A stretch of 44,450 nucleotides of DNA from UMGS1279 sp045630265 (GCA_045630265.1 JAZQSV010000027.1:1-44450); one strand, 5' to 3'; counted from the stretch's first letter, positions 1 through 8,386 are shown. Translations and numbers: made by a program. Notes: generated by a model from the letters alone, not told the origin.

Positions 1-150
1 ATTTAGTTCTACATAAGGTTGTTTTTGTAATTAATCTTTCTTTTTGCTTTATGATGGCAAAAAATTAATAATAGAGAAAATATGGGTTGAAATATGTGGT
101 TAGGTATAATAAAATAAGAAAGGTGCAAGTTTATTTTAGGAGATTTTTAT

Positions 151-1803
151 ATGAGCGAAATTTTAAAAAACAGGAAGATATGTTCACCATTCGGAATATT
201 TTTTCAAATACCCGTGTTTATTGTAGCAATATTTGGCTTATATAACTTAATGGAAAAAGTTTTTTACAGCCTCACCAAATTTAATATGTTAGAAAAACCA
301 AGATTTATAGGACTTGAAAATTATTCAAGCATTTTTAAAGATGAAATTATTCAAAAATGTCTTGGCAATACGGTTTTTATGGTTTGTGCTGTTGTATTAT
401 TGCTTATGTTTATAGCTGTTTTACCTGCGATTTTTACGGCAAGACTTAAGTTACCGTTTGGACTAGGTGTTATGTGCGCATTTTCTCTTATAAGCGTTTG
501 CACTATGCTACCTAATTTTTTAAATGTGTTTTTTAGCGCTGACAGTTACGGAATGCTCAATTCTTGGCTTTTAAGTAAATCTATTATAAATGAACCTATA
601 ATATTTAAACAATCACACGCAACGGTATTGGCGGTAATTATACTTTGGCTTTATTGCTTGGCACCTGTATTTTCAATTACATATATTGCCGCAAGAATGA
701 AGCACAGTTTTTTAGGAACTGCAATCGCAGTTTGTTTAATTCCTGTGTTAATGTATAGCGGCGGAAGTATTGTAACCGGTATTGTTGGCTCTCCATCAAC
801 GGATTATTCTGCAGATTGGCTTTATACGATATTTCAAGATTATCTTATGGTGAGGTTGGATGTGGGCTTTGCCTATGCGATTTTGATTATAGGCTTAATA
901 ATGCTTATCGGTTGGTGTGTGCTGGTTTGTTCTGTTGCTTTCGGCTTTTGGACACTTTGCAAAAACATTAATTCTAATCCTATGACGTTTAAGGTGTTAG
1001 GATTTATAACCTTTGCCATTGCCTTGCAATTGTTCGTTTTAGTTTTGATTTTTATCATAATGTATTTATCAAAAGCGTTTATGCCACTTGAGGAATTATT
1101 TCTTTTTCCTAACCCTATTTTACCGATAAGGCCAACTCTTCAAAATTTCTTTGATTTAGGTGAATCGACATCAAATTTTGGTGTTTCTACTTCCCGTTAT
1201 CTTGTTAATTCTTTGGTTGCTGTACCGTTAAAGATAATATCAGTCTGCTTTTTGGTTGCTCTTCCTTCGGGTGTGGGATTCGGCCTATTTAAAGCTTTTA
1301 ACAAGCAAAAGCTATTATCACTTTGCTTTATACCATTTTTATTTGTTTCGGGTTATATTACTTTTAGTAAACTTGGAATAATTAATAGTTATTCTGTTTA
1401 TATGTTTAAATTTTTATCAAGCTTTGAGCTCTTAATAGCTATATTTACAGTATATCTTGCGGTAAAACTTGTTTTTTACAACCGCAAACCCCGCATAAGC
1501 GGTATTTTGTTGGGTAGCTTTTTTGTGTTATCATCATTTTATGCAATAGGCGCAATAAGAGGTATATGGTATGGCGGTGGTGGTTGTATATATGATGAAA
1601 AACTGAAAATCTGGAGTGATATATCCGCATATATATCTTCAGGTGGAATAGCGAGATGCGGTGTTGCTGCCGCAAATGATATGTTAATGTTGCTTGCAAC
1701 GATAGCAGTTGTAATTATTCCATTAATTTTGTTGCTTGTACTTTATCTTTTGTATCGAAAAAACTCTAACAATTTGACAAATAATGAAAGAGCGAGAAAG
1801 TAA
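151..1803 (+). CDS. Polytopic membrane protein resembling a fused, degenerate MalF-MalG sugar ABC permease
   Basis: The protein has 550 residues and about ten or more hydrophobic segments. The N-terminal part (roughly residues 15-90) has the layout of a MalF-type permease: a first membrane helix, then FIGLENY followed by a NT-F helix start. The second half (from about residue 310) looks like the start of a MalG-type permease, with FMPLEELF, PTLQNFF and RYLVNSLVAVPLK in the usual order. Neither half shows the EAA-DGA loop that couples such permeases to their ATPase. An AGGAG ribosome site lies 9 bases before the ATG. No ATPase or binding protein is adjacent inside the window, though the upstream side is cut off. 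The gene looks more AT-rich than most of the window. It could be a divergent permease, or a relic domesticated for another membrane role. Membrane location is clear; function is not. Confidence 0.6.
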   Translation: MSEILKNRKICSPFGIFFQIPVFIVAIFGLYNLMEKVFYSLTKFNMLEKPRFIGLENYSSIFKDEIIQKCLGNTVFMVCAVVLLLMFIAVLPAIFTARLKLPFGLGVMCAFSLISVCTMLPNFLNVFFSADSYGMLNSWLLSKSIINEPIIFKQSHATVLAVIILWLYCLAPVFSITYIAARMKHSFLGTAIAVCLIPVLMYSGGSIVTGIVGSPSTDYSADWLYTIFQDYLMVRLDVGFAYAILIIGLIMLIGWCVLVCSVAFGFWTLCKNINSNPMTFKVLGFITFAIALQLFVLVLIFIIMYLSKAFMPLEELFLFPNPILPIRPTLQNFFDLGESTSNFGVSTSRYLVNSLVAVPLKIISVCFLVALPSGVGFGLFKAFNKQKLLSLCFIPFLFVSGYITFSKLGIINSYSVYMFKFLSSFELLIAIFTVYLAVKLVFYNRKPRISGILLGSFFVLSSFYAIGAIRGIWYGGGGCIYDEKLKIWSDISAYISSGGIARCGVAAANDMLMLLATIAVVIIPLILLLVLYLLYRKNSNNLTNNERARK

Positions 1804-1887
1804 AAGGATATACGCTGAGAACTAGGGACCTTAACCTTTAAGAATGAGGACGTTTACCTCGTAATAACCATAGCAGTCAATAAAAAC

Positions 1888-1937
1888 GCCTCTCTTGGCT
1901 GAGCGATTAAGTTCAGCCAAGAGAGGCAATTTTTAAT
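1888..1937 (+). terminator. Strong intrinsic terminator
   Basis: A perfect 15-bp stem (1888-1902 with 1913-1927) and a 10-base loop are followed by a T-rich run. It ends transcription from the upstream membrane-protein gene before the convergent creatininase-family gene. Confidence 0.85.
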
Positions 1938-2017
1938 TATTTTATAACAGAGTATAGAAAAAGCCATCTTAACCACAAATAAACTTACCTTTTAGACAGC
2001 TTTTTATTTTCTATCCC

Positions 2018-2755
2018 TTACACAATGACCTTTCTCAGCCATTCCAATGTGCAGTTTACCATATGCTTACCGGTTTCCTCACTCGCTTCGGTGGCGCTTT
2101 CGGCAAACCATTCTGTATTACGCTCACAACGGCTGAGGTCTACAAGCTCGGGATAGGTTCCCATCATAAGGCTTGTTTCCCATTTTTCTGCATGGTCAAA
2201 GCCACCGCACTTAATTTGTGCGTCTGCGCCGATTAGGGGGATAACCTTAATATAAGAGAATGGGTCATCTTCACTACCCATATCCTCATAATAGGAGGCA
2301 TAAGCATCACTGCCCCACCAACCTTTTCCAAGCTTTTCCTCCATATATTCCATAGTTACCTTTTTGGCAGCTTTATGGCAAGCGATGGTCATAGGCATAA
2401 GCCCTGCTCCTTCGGTCTGATGATGAGCCACAAGATATATATTCTTATGCCCTGCGTCAATCATAGACTTAAGTATGTAGTACAGATAGTTTGCATAAGC
2501 ATCCTCGTCTACGTGAAAATGGCTGGGCTTAGGAGCACATACTGCGTATGATGCCACACCATACCAGATAGGAGGACAAACAACAATCTCCTTTTCCTTT
2601 TCAAGCTCTCTCAGGCAACCGGTAATAACTAGTGTATCAGTTCCGCAGGAAGCATGGCGGGCGTGGTACTCCAGCGTACCAATCGGAATAACGAAGGGGA
2701 CCTTTCTATCCACTGCGTCTTGGATTTCATCATATAACATTTCAAGCATTTGCAT
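2018..2755 (-). CDS. Creatininase-family amidohydrolase
   Basis: This 245-residue protein belongs to the creatininase (creatinine amidohydrolase) family of cytoplasmic metal-dependent amide hydrolases. Near residue 23 it has PIGTLEYHARHA, corresponding to the family's metal-binding PxGSxEQHG-H motif, followed by GTDT. Around residue 108 LVAHHQTEGAG replaces the usual NGHGGN loop, and HAEKWETS near residue 188 matches the conserved HAGExETS. Length fits the family (240-260). An AGGAG ribosome site precedes the ATG. The gene is a single unit with its own promoter, divergent from the TetR gene. The family also includes FAPy deformylase and mycofactocin MftE, so the substrate cannot be named. The HHQTEG variant and EYHARH in place of EQHGPH suggest a divergent subgroup. 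Confidence 0.8.
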   Translation of the reverse strand: MQMLEMLYDEIQDAVDRKVPFVIPIGTLEYHARHASCGTDTLVITGCLRELEKEKEIVVCPPIWYGVASYAVCAPKPSHFHVDEDAYANYLYYILKSMIDAGHKNIYLVAHHQTEGAGLMPMTIACHKAAKKVTMEYMEEKLGKGWWGSDAYASYYEDMGSEDDPFSYIKVIPLIGADAQIKCGGFDHAEKWETSLMMGTYPELVDLSRCERNTEWFAESATEASEETGKHMVNCTLEWLRKVIV

Positions 2756-2790
2756 GGTTTTTTCTCCTATTCCTTTTAATATATATAAAT

Positions 2791-2818
2791 ATTATACGCG
2801 AAATAGCGTAAAAGTCAA
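2791..2818 (-). promoter_or_regulatory. Sigma-A promoter with inverted repeat, creatininase-family gene
   Basis: Reading the minus strand, TTGACT (2813-2818), a 16-bp spacer and TATAAT (2791-2796) precede the gene. A TACGC-N6-GCGTA inverted repeat (2795-2810) fills the spacer and overlaps the -10 box, which is a plausible operator position. The binding protein is unknown. Confidence 0.65.
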
Positions 2819-2867
2819 GAAATCTGAAGATAAAATCCAAAGTACTTAATGTTTTATCAAAAATCTA

Positions 2868-2915
2868 TTGACAGTTGGAGTTGGTAGTGATAAAATAACA
2901 AGTGTTATATATCAA
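2868..2915 (+). promoter_or_regulatory. Promoter and probable TetR operator
   Basis: TTGACA (2868-2873), a 17-bp spacer and TAAAAT (2891-2896) form a good sigma-A promoter. Overlapping the -10 and start region is the palindrome ATAACA-AG-TGTTAT (2895-2908), extended outward by TGATA and TATCA. A symmetric site here, immediately before a TetR-family gene, suggests autorepression of the regulator-exporter operon (inference). Confidence 0.7.
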
Positions 2916-2938
2916 AAGCTATATTATGGAGGTAAGCT

Positions 2939-3502
2939 ATGCCGCCTAAAGTAAAAATAACGAAAAAGGACATTATAAATGCCGCTACGGATATTGTAAG
3001 AAATAGCGGCGCAGACTCAATAAACGCTAGAAATGTTGCCCTTGCGCTAAACTGTTCTACACAGCCGATATTTTCTAATTTTTCTACAATGGATGAACTG
3101 CGACTTGCCACCATAAAAAATGCGGATATTCTATGCAATGAATATATGCGCAAAGAGGTTGAAAGCGGCATCTACCCCCCTTACAAGGCAAACGGTATGG
3201 CCTATATACGCTTTGCAAAAGAAGAAAAGGAACTGTTTAAACTTTTATATATGCGAGATCGTTCGGGTGAACAAATCCCCGAAACCACCGAGCAGACCGA
3301 CCAAATGGCCGATATTATTCATAAAAATACAGGGCTTAATAATACCGATGCAAAACTGTTTCACCTTGAAATGTGGGCATTCGTTCACGGGATTGCTACT
3401 ATGTTTGCCACCGGATTTTTCGATATTGACTGGGAACTTGTGAGCAAAATGCTCACCGACGCCTATGAGGGGCTTCGCAAGCAGTATAATGTGGAGGGCT
3501 AG
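2939..3502 (+). CDS. TetR/AcrR-family transcriptional regulator
   Basis: The protein has 187 residues. Residues 8-55 form a TetR-type helix-turn-helix (ITKKDIINAATDIVRNSG, then NARNVALALNCSTQPIFSNF in the recognition region). The C-terminal ligand domain resembles that of WHG/TetR_C members, with MWAFVHGIATMFATGF near residue 145. It has a GGAGG ribosome site and its own promoter with a palindromic operator. Its stop codon sits 2 bases before the next gene's ATG, so it is translated with the ABC exporter below. By family analogy it represses the operon until an effector binds; the effector is unknown. Confidence 0.88.
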   Translation: MPPKVKITKKDIINAATDIVRNSGADSINARNVALALNCSTQPIFSNFSTMDELRLATIKNADILCNEYMRKEVESGIYPPYKANGMAYIRFAKEEKELFKLLYMRDRSGEQIPETTEQTDQMADIIHKNTGLNNTDAKLFHLEMWAFVHGIATMFATGFFDIDWELVSKMLTDAYEGLRKQYNVEG

Positions 3503-3504
3503 TG

Positions 3505-4233
3505 ATGGATGCTATAAAAATAGAATCTTTAACCAAAAAATATAAAGACGTAGTTGCGGTAGATAACCTTAGTCTTACCGTTAAAAAGGGAGAACTCTTT
3601 TCCCTGCTTGGTGTAAACGGCGCAGGCAAAACCACTACCATTAAAATGCTTTCTTGCCTCACCCGTCCCACAAGTGGAGATGCATTTTTAAACGGCAAAA
3701 GTATTTGTAAAGATTTTGACTATGTAAAATCAATTATTGCGGTTTCCCCGCAGGAAACTGCAGTTGCACCAGGACTTAGCGTTTATGAAAACCTTGAACT
3801 TATATGCAGCGTTAACGGTTTTAAAAAGGATAAGAGAGACGAAAAAATCGCAGAGATTACCGAAATGCTTGGTATAGATACTGTAATAAACAAAAAAGCA
3901 GGTAAGCTTTCTGGTGGCTGGCAAAGAAGACTTAGTATTGCTATGGCCCTTATAAGCGAGCCTCAAATTCTTTTCCTTGACGAACCAACCCTTGGCCTTG
4001 ACGTGCTTGCCAGAAGCGATTTATGGGATTTAATTCGCGCTTTGAAGGATAAAATTACAATTGTTCTTACCACCCATTATATGGAGGAGGCCGAAGCTCT
4101 TTCCGACCGCATTGCTATTATGAAAAACGGCAAGCTTCTTATTTGTGATACCGCCGAAAACATTAAAAAGACGGCAGGGACCGATAGCTTCGAAAAGGCC
4201 TTTATTAAATTCGCTAAGGAGGTAGCAAGATGA
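3505..4233 (+). CDS. ABC-2 type exporter, ATP-binding subunit
   Basis: A cytoplasmic ATPase of about 242 residues of the DrrA/CcmA-like ABC-2 family. It has Walker A GVNGAGKTTT near residue 37, signature LSGGWQRRLS near residue 135, Walker B LFLDEPTLGLD near residue 155 and the H-loop TTHYMEEAE. The ATG at 3505 is preferred over the GTG at 3502 because GGAGGG at 3493-3498 lies 6 bases ahead of it. The gene follows the TetR gene and overlaps the permease by ATGA, so the three form one operon. Likely role: powering efflux of a drug, antibiotic or lipid-like molecule. Substrate unknown. Confidence 0.9.
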   Translation: MDAIKIESLTKKYKDVVAVDNLSLTVKKGELFSLLGVNGAGKTTTIKMLSCLTRPTSGDAFLNGKSICKDFDYVKSIIAVSPQETAVAPGLSVYENLELICSVNGFKKDKRDEKIAEITEMLGIDTVINKKAGKLSGGWQRRLSIAMALISEPQILFLDEPTLGLDVLARSDLWDLIRALKDKITIVLTTHYMEEAEALSDRIAIMKNGKLLICDTAENIKKTAGTDSFEKAFIKFAKEVAR

Positions 4234-4961
4234 AAATGCTCGCCTTTGCAAAGAGAAACACAAAAGAAATACTGCGCGACCCTTTAACCCTTTTCTTTGG
4301 GCTTGGCTTCCCCCTTGTTCTGATTTTACTGCTAAGCGCCATACAAGCAAATATACCGGTAAAACTATTTGAAATCAAACATTTGGCCCCCGGTATAACC
4401 GTTTTCGGCCTTTCATTTATGACATTATTTTCGGCAACCATTATAGCAAAAGATAGGAGTAGCTCTCTTCTTCAGCGCCTATACACAGCACCGCTAAAAC
4501 CCACAGATTTCATTCTTGGTTACACTCTGCCAATTATTCCGATTTCTGTTGCCCAGTGCATTATCTGTTACATTGCCGCAGTTATTTTAGGGCTTGATAT
4601 TACGGTTAATATTTTATATGCGGTTATTTTTATTATCCCCGTTTCCATACTCTACATCGCCTTGGGACTTCTTTTTGGAAGCGTACTGAGTGATAAGCAG
4701 GTGGGCGGTATATGTGGAGCACTCCTAACCAACCTGTCGGCCTGGCTTTCCGGTGTATGGTTTGCCCTTGACCTTGTGGGAGGCACATTTAAAAAGGTTG
4801 CCTATGCCCTGCCATTCGTTCACGCGGTAGATATGGAAAGGGCTGTCCTTTTAGGAGATTTTAGCGGTGTTTTTCCACACCTCTTTTGGGTGCTTGGGTA
4901 TGCTATAGTACTACTTATGTTGGCAGTGCTTATGTTCCTTAGACAGATGAATAAGCAATAA
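4230..4961 (+). CDS. ABC-2 type exporter, permease subunit
   Basis: A 243-residue membrane protein with six predicted helices and the ABC2_membrane layout: cytoplasmic N-terminus, REILRDPLTLFFGLGFP before helix 1, and a long segment with DRSSSLLQRLYTAPLKPTDF between helices 2 and 3, typical of DrrB-like transporters. It starts in the ATGA overlap with the ATPase stop and should pair with that ATPase as a half-transporter dimer. The downstream palindromic terminator closes the operon. Confidence 0.88.
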   Translation: MKMLAFAKRNTKEILRDPLTLFFGLGFPLVLILLLSAIQANIPVKLFEIKHLAPGITVFGLSFMTLFSATIIAKDRSSSLLQRLYTAPLKPTDFILGYTLPIIPISVAQCIICYIAAVILGLDITVNILYAVIFIIPVSILYIALGLLFGSVLSDKQVGGICGALLTNLSAWLSGVWFALDLVGGTFKKVAYALPFVHAVDMERAVLLGDFSGVFPHLFWVLGYAIVLLMLAVLMFLRQMNKQ

Positions 4962-4994
4962 ATTCAAATGCTACAAAAGTCAACAATATTAAGC

Positions 4995-5034
4995 GGCGAA
5001 GGGTATAAGCTTATACCCTTCGCCCTTTAATTTT
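4995..5034 (+). terminator. Intrinsic terminator after the ABC exporter operon
   Basis: A perfect 30-base palindrome (4995-5024), centred on AAGCTT, forms a GC-rich hairpin followed by CTTTAATTTT. Confidence 0.85.
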
Positions 5035-5079
5035 GCATATACCAAATTTCTGCTCCTCCACAAATTTTCACCTTCTCTA

Positions 5080-5112
5080 TTGACAAAAACCATACTTCGT
5101 GATATGATGTAT
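5080..5112 (+). promoter_or_regulatory. Promoter with candidate PadR site
   Basis: TTGACA (5080-5085), a 17-bp spacer and TATGAT (5103-5108) precede the PadR gene. An ATAC-N13-GTAT inverted repeat (5092-5112) spans the spacer and -10 box. That spacing is comparable to sites used by PadR-family repressors, so autoregulation is likely (inference). Confidence 0.65.
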
Positions 5113-5132
5113 TACGCAAAAGGAGGTATGGT

Positions 5133-5453
5133 ATGGATATTCAGTTAAAACGTGGTCTCTTGGACGTTTGTGTATTGGCCGCAATTAAAAACGAAGATTC
5201 ATACGGTTATAAGATTATTAAGGATTTAAAGCCGTATATTGAGCTTTCCGAATCTACCCTATACACCATTTTAAAACGCCTTGAAACGGCAAATATGCTA
5301 ACCGTTCGCACCGCCGAGCACGACGGTCGGCTTAGAAAATACTACCGAATTACCGATATAGGCGTAACCCGCATTGAGGATTTTAAAAACGAATGGAGAG
5401 AAATACTATCCATATACAAATTTGTAACTAAGGGGGTTGAAGACAATGAATAA
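5133..5453 (+). CDS. PadR-family transcriptional regulator
   Basis: The protein has 106 residues and the standard small PadR fold: a winged helix with GLLDVCVLAAIKNEDSYGYKI (about residues 8-28) and the wing SESTLYTILKRLE followed by DGRLRKYYRITD, all diagnostic. There is an AAAGGAGG ribosome site. The stop codon overlaps the start of the DUF1700 gene, so the two are translationally coupled. PadR proteins commonly control a DUF1700/DUF4097 pair that responds to envelope stress or membrane-active compounds. Confidence 0.92.
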   Translation: MDIQLKRGLLDVCVLAAIKNEDSYGYKIIKDLKPYIELSESTLYTILKRLETANMLTVRTAEHDGRLRKYYRITDIGVTRIEDFKNEWREILSIYKFVTKGVEDNE

Positions 5454-6048
5454 GCAAGAATTTTTAGAAAAGCTAAGATTGGAGCTTGGCGGACTGCCGC
5501 AGGACGAAATAGATGAACGCATTAATTTTTACAGCGAAATTATAGATGATAGAACCGAGGATGGCCTTTCGGAGGATATGGCCGTTAACCAGATAGGTCC
5601 CGTAGAGGAAATTGTAAGGCAAATAGTAGCAGACATTCCCCTTACCAAGCTTGCAAAGGCAAGAATAAAACCCAAAAGACGATTAAGGGTGTGGGAAATT
5701 ATACTTTTAGTGCTTGGCAGTCCCGTATGGCTTTCCCTTTTAATTGCCGCAGTGGCCGTAATTTTTTCCCTTTACGTATCCCTTTGGGCTATAATTATTT
5801 CCCTTTGGGCGGTCTTTGGCGCTCTAATTGGTGGTGCCTTTGGCGGCGTAGCGGCGGGAGTTGTCTTTGCCCTAAACGGCAATATCTGGAGCGGTGCATT
5901 TATGCTTGCCGCGGGATTTATTTGTGCAGGACTTTCAATATTTATGTTTTACGGTTGCAAAGCAGCAACAACAGGTACTTTGTTACTCACAAGGAAAATA
6001 GCAATACGTATTAAAAAATGCTTTGTCAAAAAGGAGGAAGCACAGTGA
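5446..6048 (+). CDS. DUF1700-family membrane protein
   Basis: About 200 residues. It opens with MNKQEFLEKLRLEL and continues with GGLPQDEIDERINFYSE, the hallmark N-terminal helical domain of DUF1700 proteins. Three to four hydrophobic segments (about residues 80-175) and a basic C-terminal tail follow. ATG at 5446 is chosen because AGGGGG (5431-5436) lies 9 bases before it; the in-frame TTG at 5437 has no room for a ribosome site. It overlaps the PadR gene upstream and the DUF4097 gene downstream. Function in the family is not established; a membrane partner or sensor for the DUF4097 protein is a reasonable inference. Confidence 0.85.
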   Translation: MNKQEFLEKLRLELGGLPQDEIDERINFYSEIIDDRTEDGLSEDMAVNQIGPVEEIVRQIVADIPLTKLAKARIKPKRRLRVWEIILLVLGSPVWLSLLIAAVAVIFSLYVSLWAIIISLWAVFGALIGGAFGGVAAGVVFALNGNIWSGAFMLAAGFICAGLSIFMFYGCKAATTGTLLLTRKIAIRIKKCFVKKEEAQ

Positions 6049-7010
6049 CTAAAATAACTAAAGTATGGCTTATTATAGCAACCTCCCTTATACTTGTAGG
6101 GTTAATAATTTTCGGAGGTACAATGATGGCGCTTAACTGGGATTTTAGAAAACTGTCAACAAAAAGCTTTGAAACAAACAGTTATGATATAAACGAAGCT
6201 TTTAAAAATATATCTGTTATTACTAATACTGCAGATATAGTTTTAAAGCCATCTGAAAGCATAGCTACAAAGGTTGTTTGCTATGAGCCAATAAAGGAAA
6301 AACACCTTGTTTCGGTAAAGGATAATACCCTTATTATTGAAGTGATAGACACGCGAAAATGGTACGACTATATAGGCATTGATTTTGAAACCCCAAAAAT
6401 TACCCTTTATCTGCCAAAAGGTGAATACGGTGAGCTTTCCATAAAGGGCGACACCGGCGATGCAGAAATAACAAATGACTTTAAATTCGAAAAAATTGAC
6501 ATTTCGCTTTCAACAGGAGATGTTAAAAACCTTGCATCGGCTACACAAAATATAAATTTAAATACAAGCACGGGGGATATTTATACAAGCGATATTTCTG
6601 CCGGATCCCTCTCCCTTTCTGTTTCAACCGGTGCAATTACCCTTTCTGATATAAACTGTGTAGGTGATGTAAAAACAAAGGTTTCTACGGGAAAGACCTC
6701 TGCTACCTCTATAAACTGTAAAAATTATATATCAAACGGAAATACGGGTAGTATATCTTTAAAGGGTGTTATTGCTAAAGAAAATCTTTCCACTATAAGA
6801 ACTACGGGTGATATTAAAATGGATAAATGCGACGCCGCCGAAATACTAATAGAAACCGATACCGGTGACGTTACTGGCACTCTGCTCAGTGATAAAATTT
6901 TCATAGCAAAGACCGATACCGGCCGCACCGACCTACCAAAAACAACTACAGGCGGCAAATGTGAAATAACTACCGACACGGGAGATATTAAAATTAGCAT
7001 AACCCCTTGA
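6045..7010 (+). CDS. DUF4097-family beta-helix surface protein
   Basis: About 321 residues. An N-terminal membrane anchor (residues ~6-28) is followed by an extracellular repeat-rich region with many TGD or TGDI/TGDV turns (GDTGDAE, LSTGDV, TSTGDIYT, TTGDIKM, DTGDVTG, DTGDIKI) spaced about 20 residues apart. This is the pattern of DUF4097 beta-solenoid proteins related to LiaF/YvlB envelope-stress proteins. The GTG at 6045 overlaps the upstream stop (GTGA) and has AAGGAGG 8 bases before it, so it is preferred over upstream in-frame starts. It is the last gene of the PadR operon. Confidence 0.82.
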   Translation: MTKITKVWLIIATSLILVGLIIFGGTMMALNWDFRKLSTKSFETNSYDINEAFKNISVITNTADIVLKPSESIATKVVCYEPIKEKHLVSVKDNTLIIEVIDTRKWYDYIGIDFETPKITLYLPKGEYGELSIKGDTGDAEITNDFKFEKIDISLSTGDVKNLASATQNINLNTSTGDIYTSDISAGSLSLSVSTGAITLSDINCVGDVKTKVSTGKTSATSINCKNYISNGNTGSISLKGVIAKENLSTIRTTGDIKMDKCDAAEILIETDTGDVTGTLLSDKIFIAKTDTGRTDLPKTTTGGKCEITTDTGDIKISITP

Positions 7011-7035
7011 AATTGAGTGTAAATAGTTTTATAAT
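7007..7035 (+). promoter_or_regulatory. Sigma-A promoter of the Cys/Met PLP enzyme
   Basis: TTGAAA (7007-7012, overlapping the stop codon of the preceding gene), a 17-bp spacer and TATAAT (7030-7035). The short leader has no room for a SAM riboswitch or T-box. Confidence 0.65.
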
Positions 7036-7082
7036 ATTTACTAAACTTAAATTAATATAAAGCCAGTAAAGGAGTTTTGAAT

Positions 7083-8351
7083 ATGAGAATTGAAACAAAA
7101 TGTATTTTGTCCGGCTATCAGCCCAAAAACGGTGAGCCCAGAATGCTCCCCATAACACAAAGTACAACCTTTAAGTATGATTCTACCGAGCATATGGGCA
7201 AGCTTTTTGCTTTGGAAGAATCGGGCTACTTTTACACCCGCCTTGCAAATCCCACTAATGACAGTGTTGCCGCAAAAATTTGCGACCTTGAGGGTGGCTT
7301 CGCCGCAATGCTAACCTCTTCGGGACAGTCGGCAATGTTTTATTCCATTGTAAATATTTGTTCCGCAGGTGACCATTTTGTTTGCTCTTCTGCCATCTAC
7401 GGCGGTAGCCACAATCTTTTCGGCGTTTCCCTTAAAAAGCTTGGAATTGAGGTTACCTTTATAAGCCCCGACTCTACAGAGCAGGAAATTGAATCAGCCA
7501 TCAAAGAAAATACCAAGTGTCTATACGGCGAAACTGTTGCCAACCCCGCTCTTGCAGTTTTTGATATTGAAAAATGGGCAAAGGTAGCCCATAAACACGG
7601 TATTCCCCTTATGGTAGATAACACCTTCCCCACCCCCATTAACTGCCGTCCTATTGAGTGGGGCGCCGATATTGTTATTCACTCCACCACAAAATATTTA
7701 GACGGACACGATATGGGCGTTGGCGGATGTATTGTTGATAGCGGCAATTTTGATTGGGAGGCCTCGGGCAAGTTTCCCGGCCTTACCACTCCAGACGCAA
7801 GCTACCACGGTGTTGTTTACACAAAGGACTTTGGCAAGGCCGCATTTATAACCAAGGCCACCGCACAGGTTATGAGGGATTTTGGAGCAATTCAGTCGCC
7901 AATGAATGCATTCCTTCTTAATATTGGTGTTGAAACACTGGCTCTTAGAATGGAGCGCCACTGCTTTAACGCTCAAAAAGTTGCAGAATATTTAAGTAAG
8001 CACCCCAAAATTTCTAAGGTTAGCTACCCCGGTCTTAAGGGTGATAAGTACTACGACCTGGCACAAAAATATATGCCGAACGGCACATGCGGTGTTTTGA
8101 TATTTGAAGTTAAGGGTGATATGGACGCAACAATTAGGTTTATGGATAGCTTAAAGGTTGCTATGATTGCGACCCACGTTGCAGACGCCAGAACCTGCGT
8201 GCTCCATCCTGCAAGCCATACCCACCGTCAGCTCTCTCCCGAGGCAAGAATTGCGGCAGGTGTTACCGACGGACTTATCCGTTTCTCGGTTGGTATTGAA
8301 AACTACGAGGATATTATTGAAGACCTAGAACAGGCGCTTGAAAACGTATAA
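7083..8351 (+). CDS. Cys/Met-metabolism PLP enzyme (O-acetylhomoserine sulfhydrylase or methionine gamma-lyase type)
   Basis: About 422 residues, a cytoplasmic PLP-dependent enzyme of the Cys/Met metabolism family. Visible marks are YFYTRLANPTND near residue 48, the PLP-stacking region SSGQSAMFYSI, VDNTFPTP near residue 180, and HSTTKYLDGH near residue 205, whose lysine forms the internal aldimine. Length and the insert after GKFPGLTTPD fit O-acetylhomoserine aminocarboxypropyltransferases (MetY, ~430) better than cystathionine gamma-synthases (~380). Methionine gamma-lyase remains possible. The ATG at 7083 has GGAG 8 bases upstream; the in-frame TTG at 7077 is too close. The gene is monocistronic, with its own promoter and terminator. 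Confidence 0.85.
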   Translation: MRIETKCILSGYQPKNGEPRMLPITQSTTFKYDSTEHMGKLFALEESGYFYTRLANPTNDSVAAKICDLEGGFAAMLTSSGQSAMFYSIVNICSAGDHFVCSSAIYGGSHNLFGVSLKKLGIEVTFISPDSTEQEIESAIKENTKCLYGETVANPALAVFDIEKWAKVAHKHGIPLMVDNTFPTPINCRPIEWGADIVIHSTTKYLDGHDMGVGGCIVDSGNFDWEASGKFPGLTTPDASYHGVVYTKDFGKAAFITKATAQVMRDFGAIQSPMNAFLLNIGVETLALRMERHCFNAQKVAEYLSKHPKISKVSYPGLKGDKYYDLAQKYMPNGTCGVLIFEVKGDMDATIRFMDSLKVAMIATHVADARTCVLHPASHTHRQLSPEARIAAGVTDGLIRFSVGIENYEDIIEDLEQALENV

Positions 8352-8360
8352 AAAATTAAG

Positions 8361-8386
8361 GGCGGCAAATTGATTTGCCGCCTTTT
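8361..8386 (+). terminator. Intrinsic terminator
   Basis: A GGCGGCAAAT/ATTTGCCGCC stem (8361-8370 with 8373-8382) with a very small loop, then TTTT. It closes the PLP-enzyme gene 10 bases after its stop. Confidence 0.85.

Noticed and set aside
1800..1885. TPP-riboswitch-like words (CTGAGA ... ACCTTAACCT) after the membrane-protein gene
   Set aside because: The rest of the conserved TPP core is absent or badly spaced, and no plus-strand gene follows before the strong terminator at 1888.
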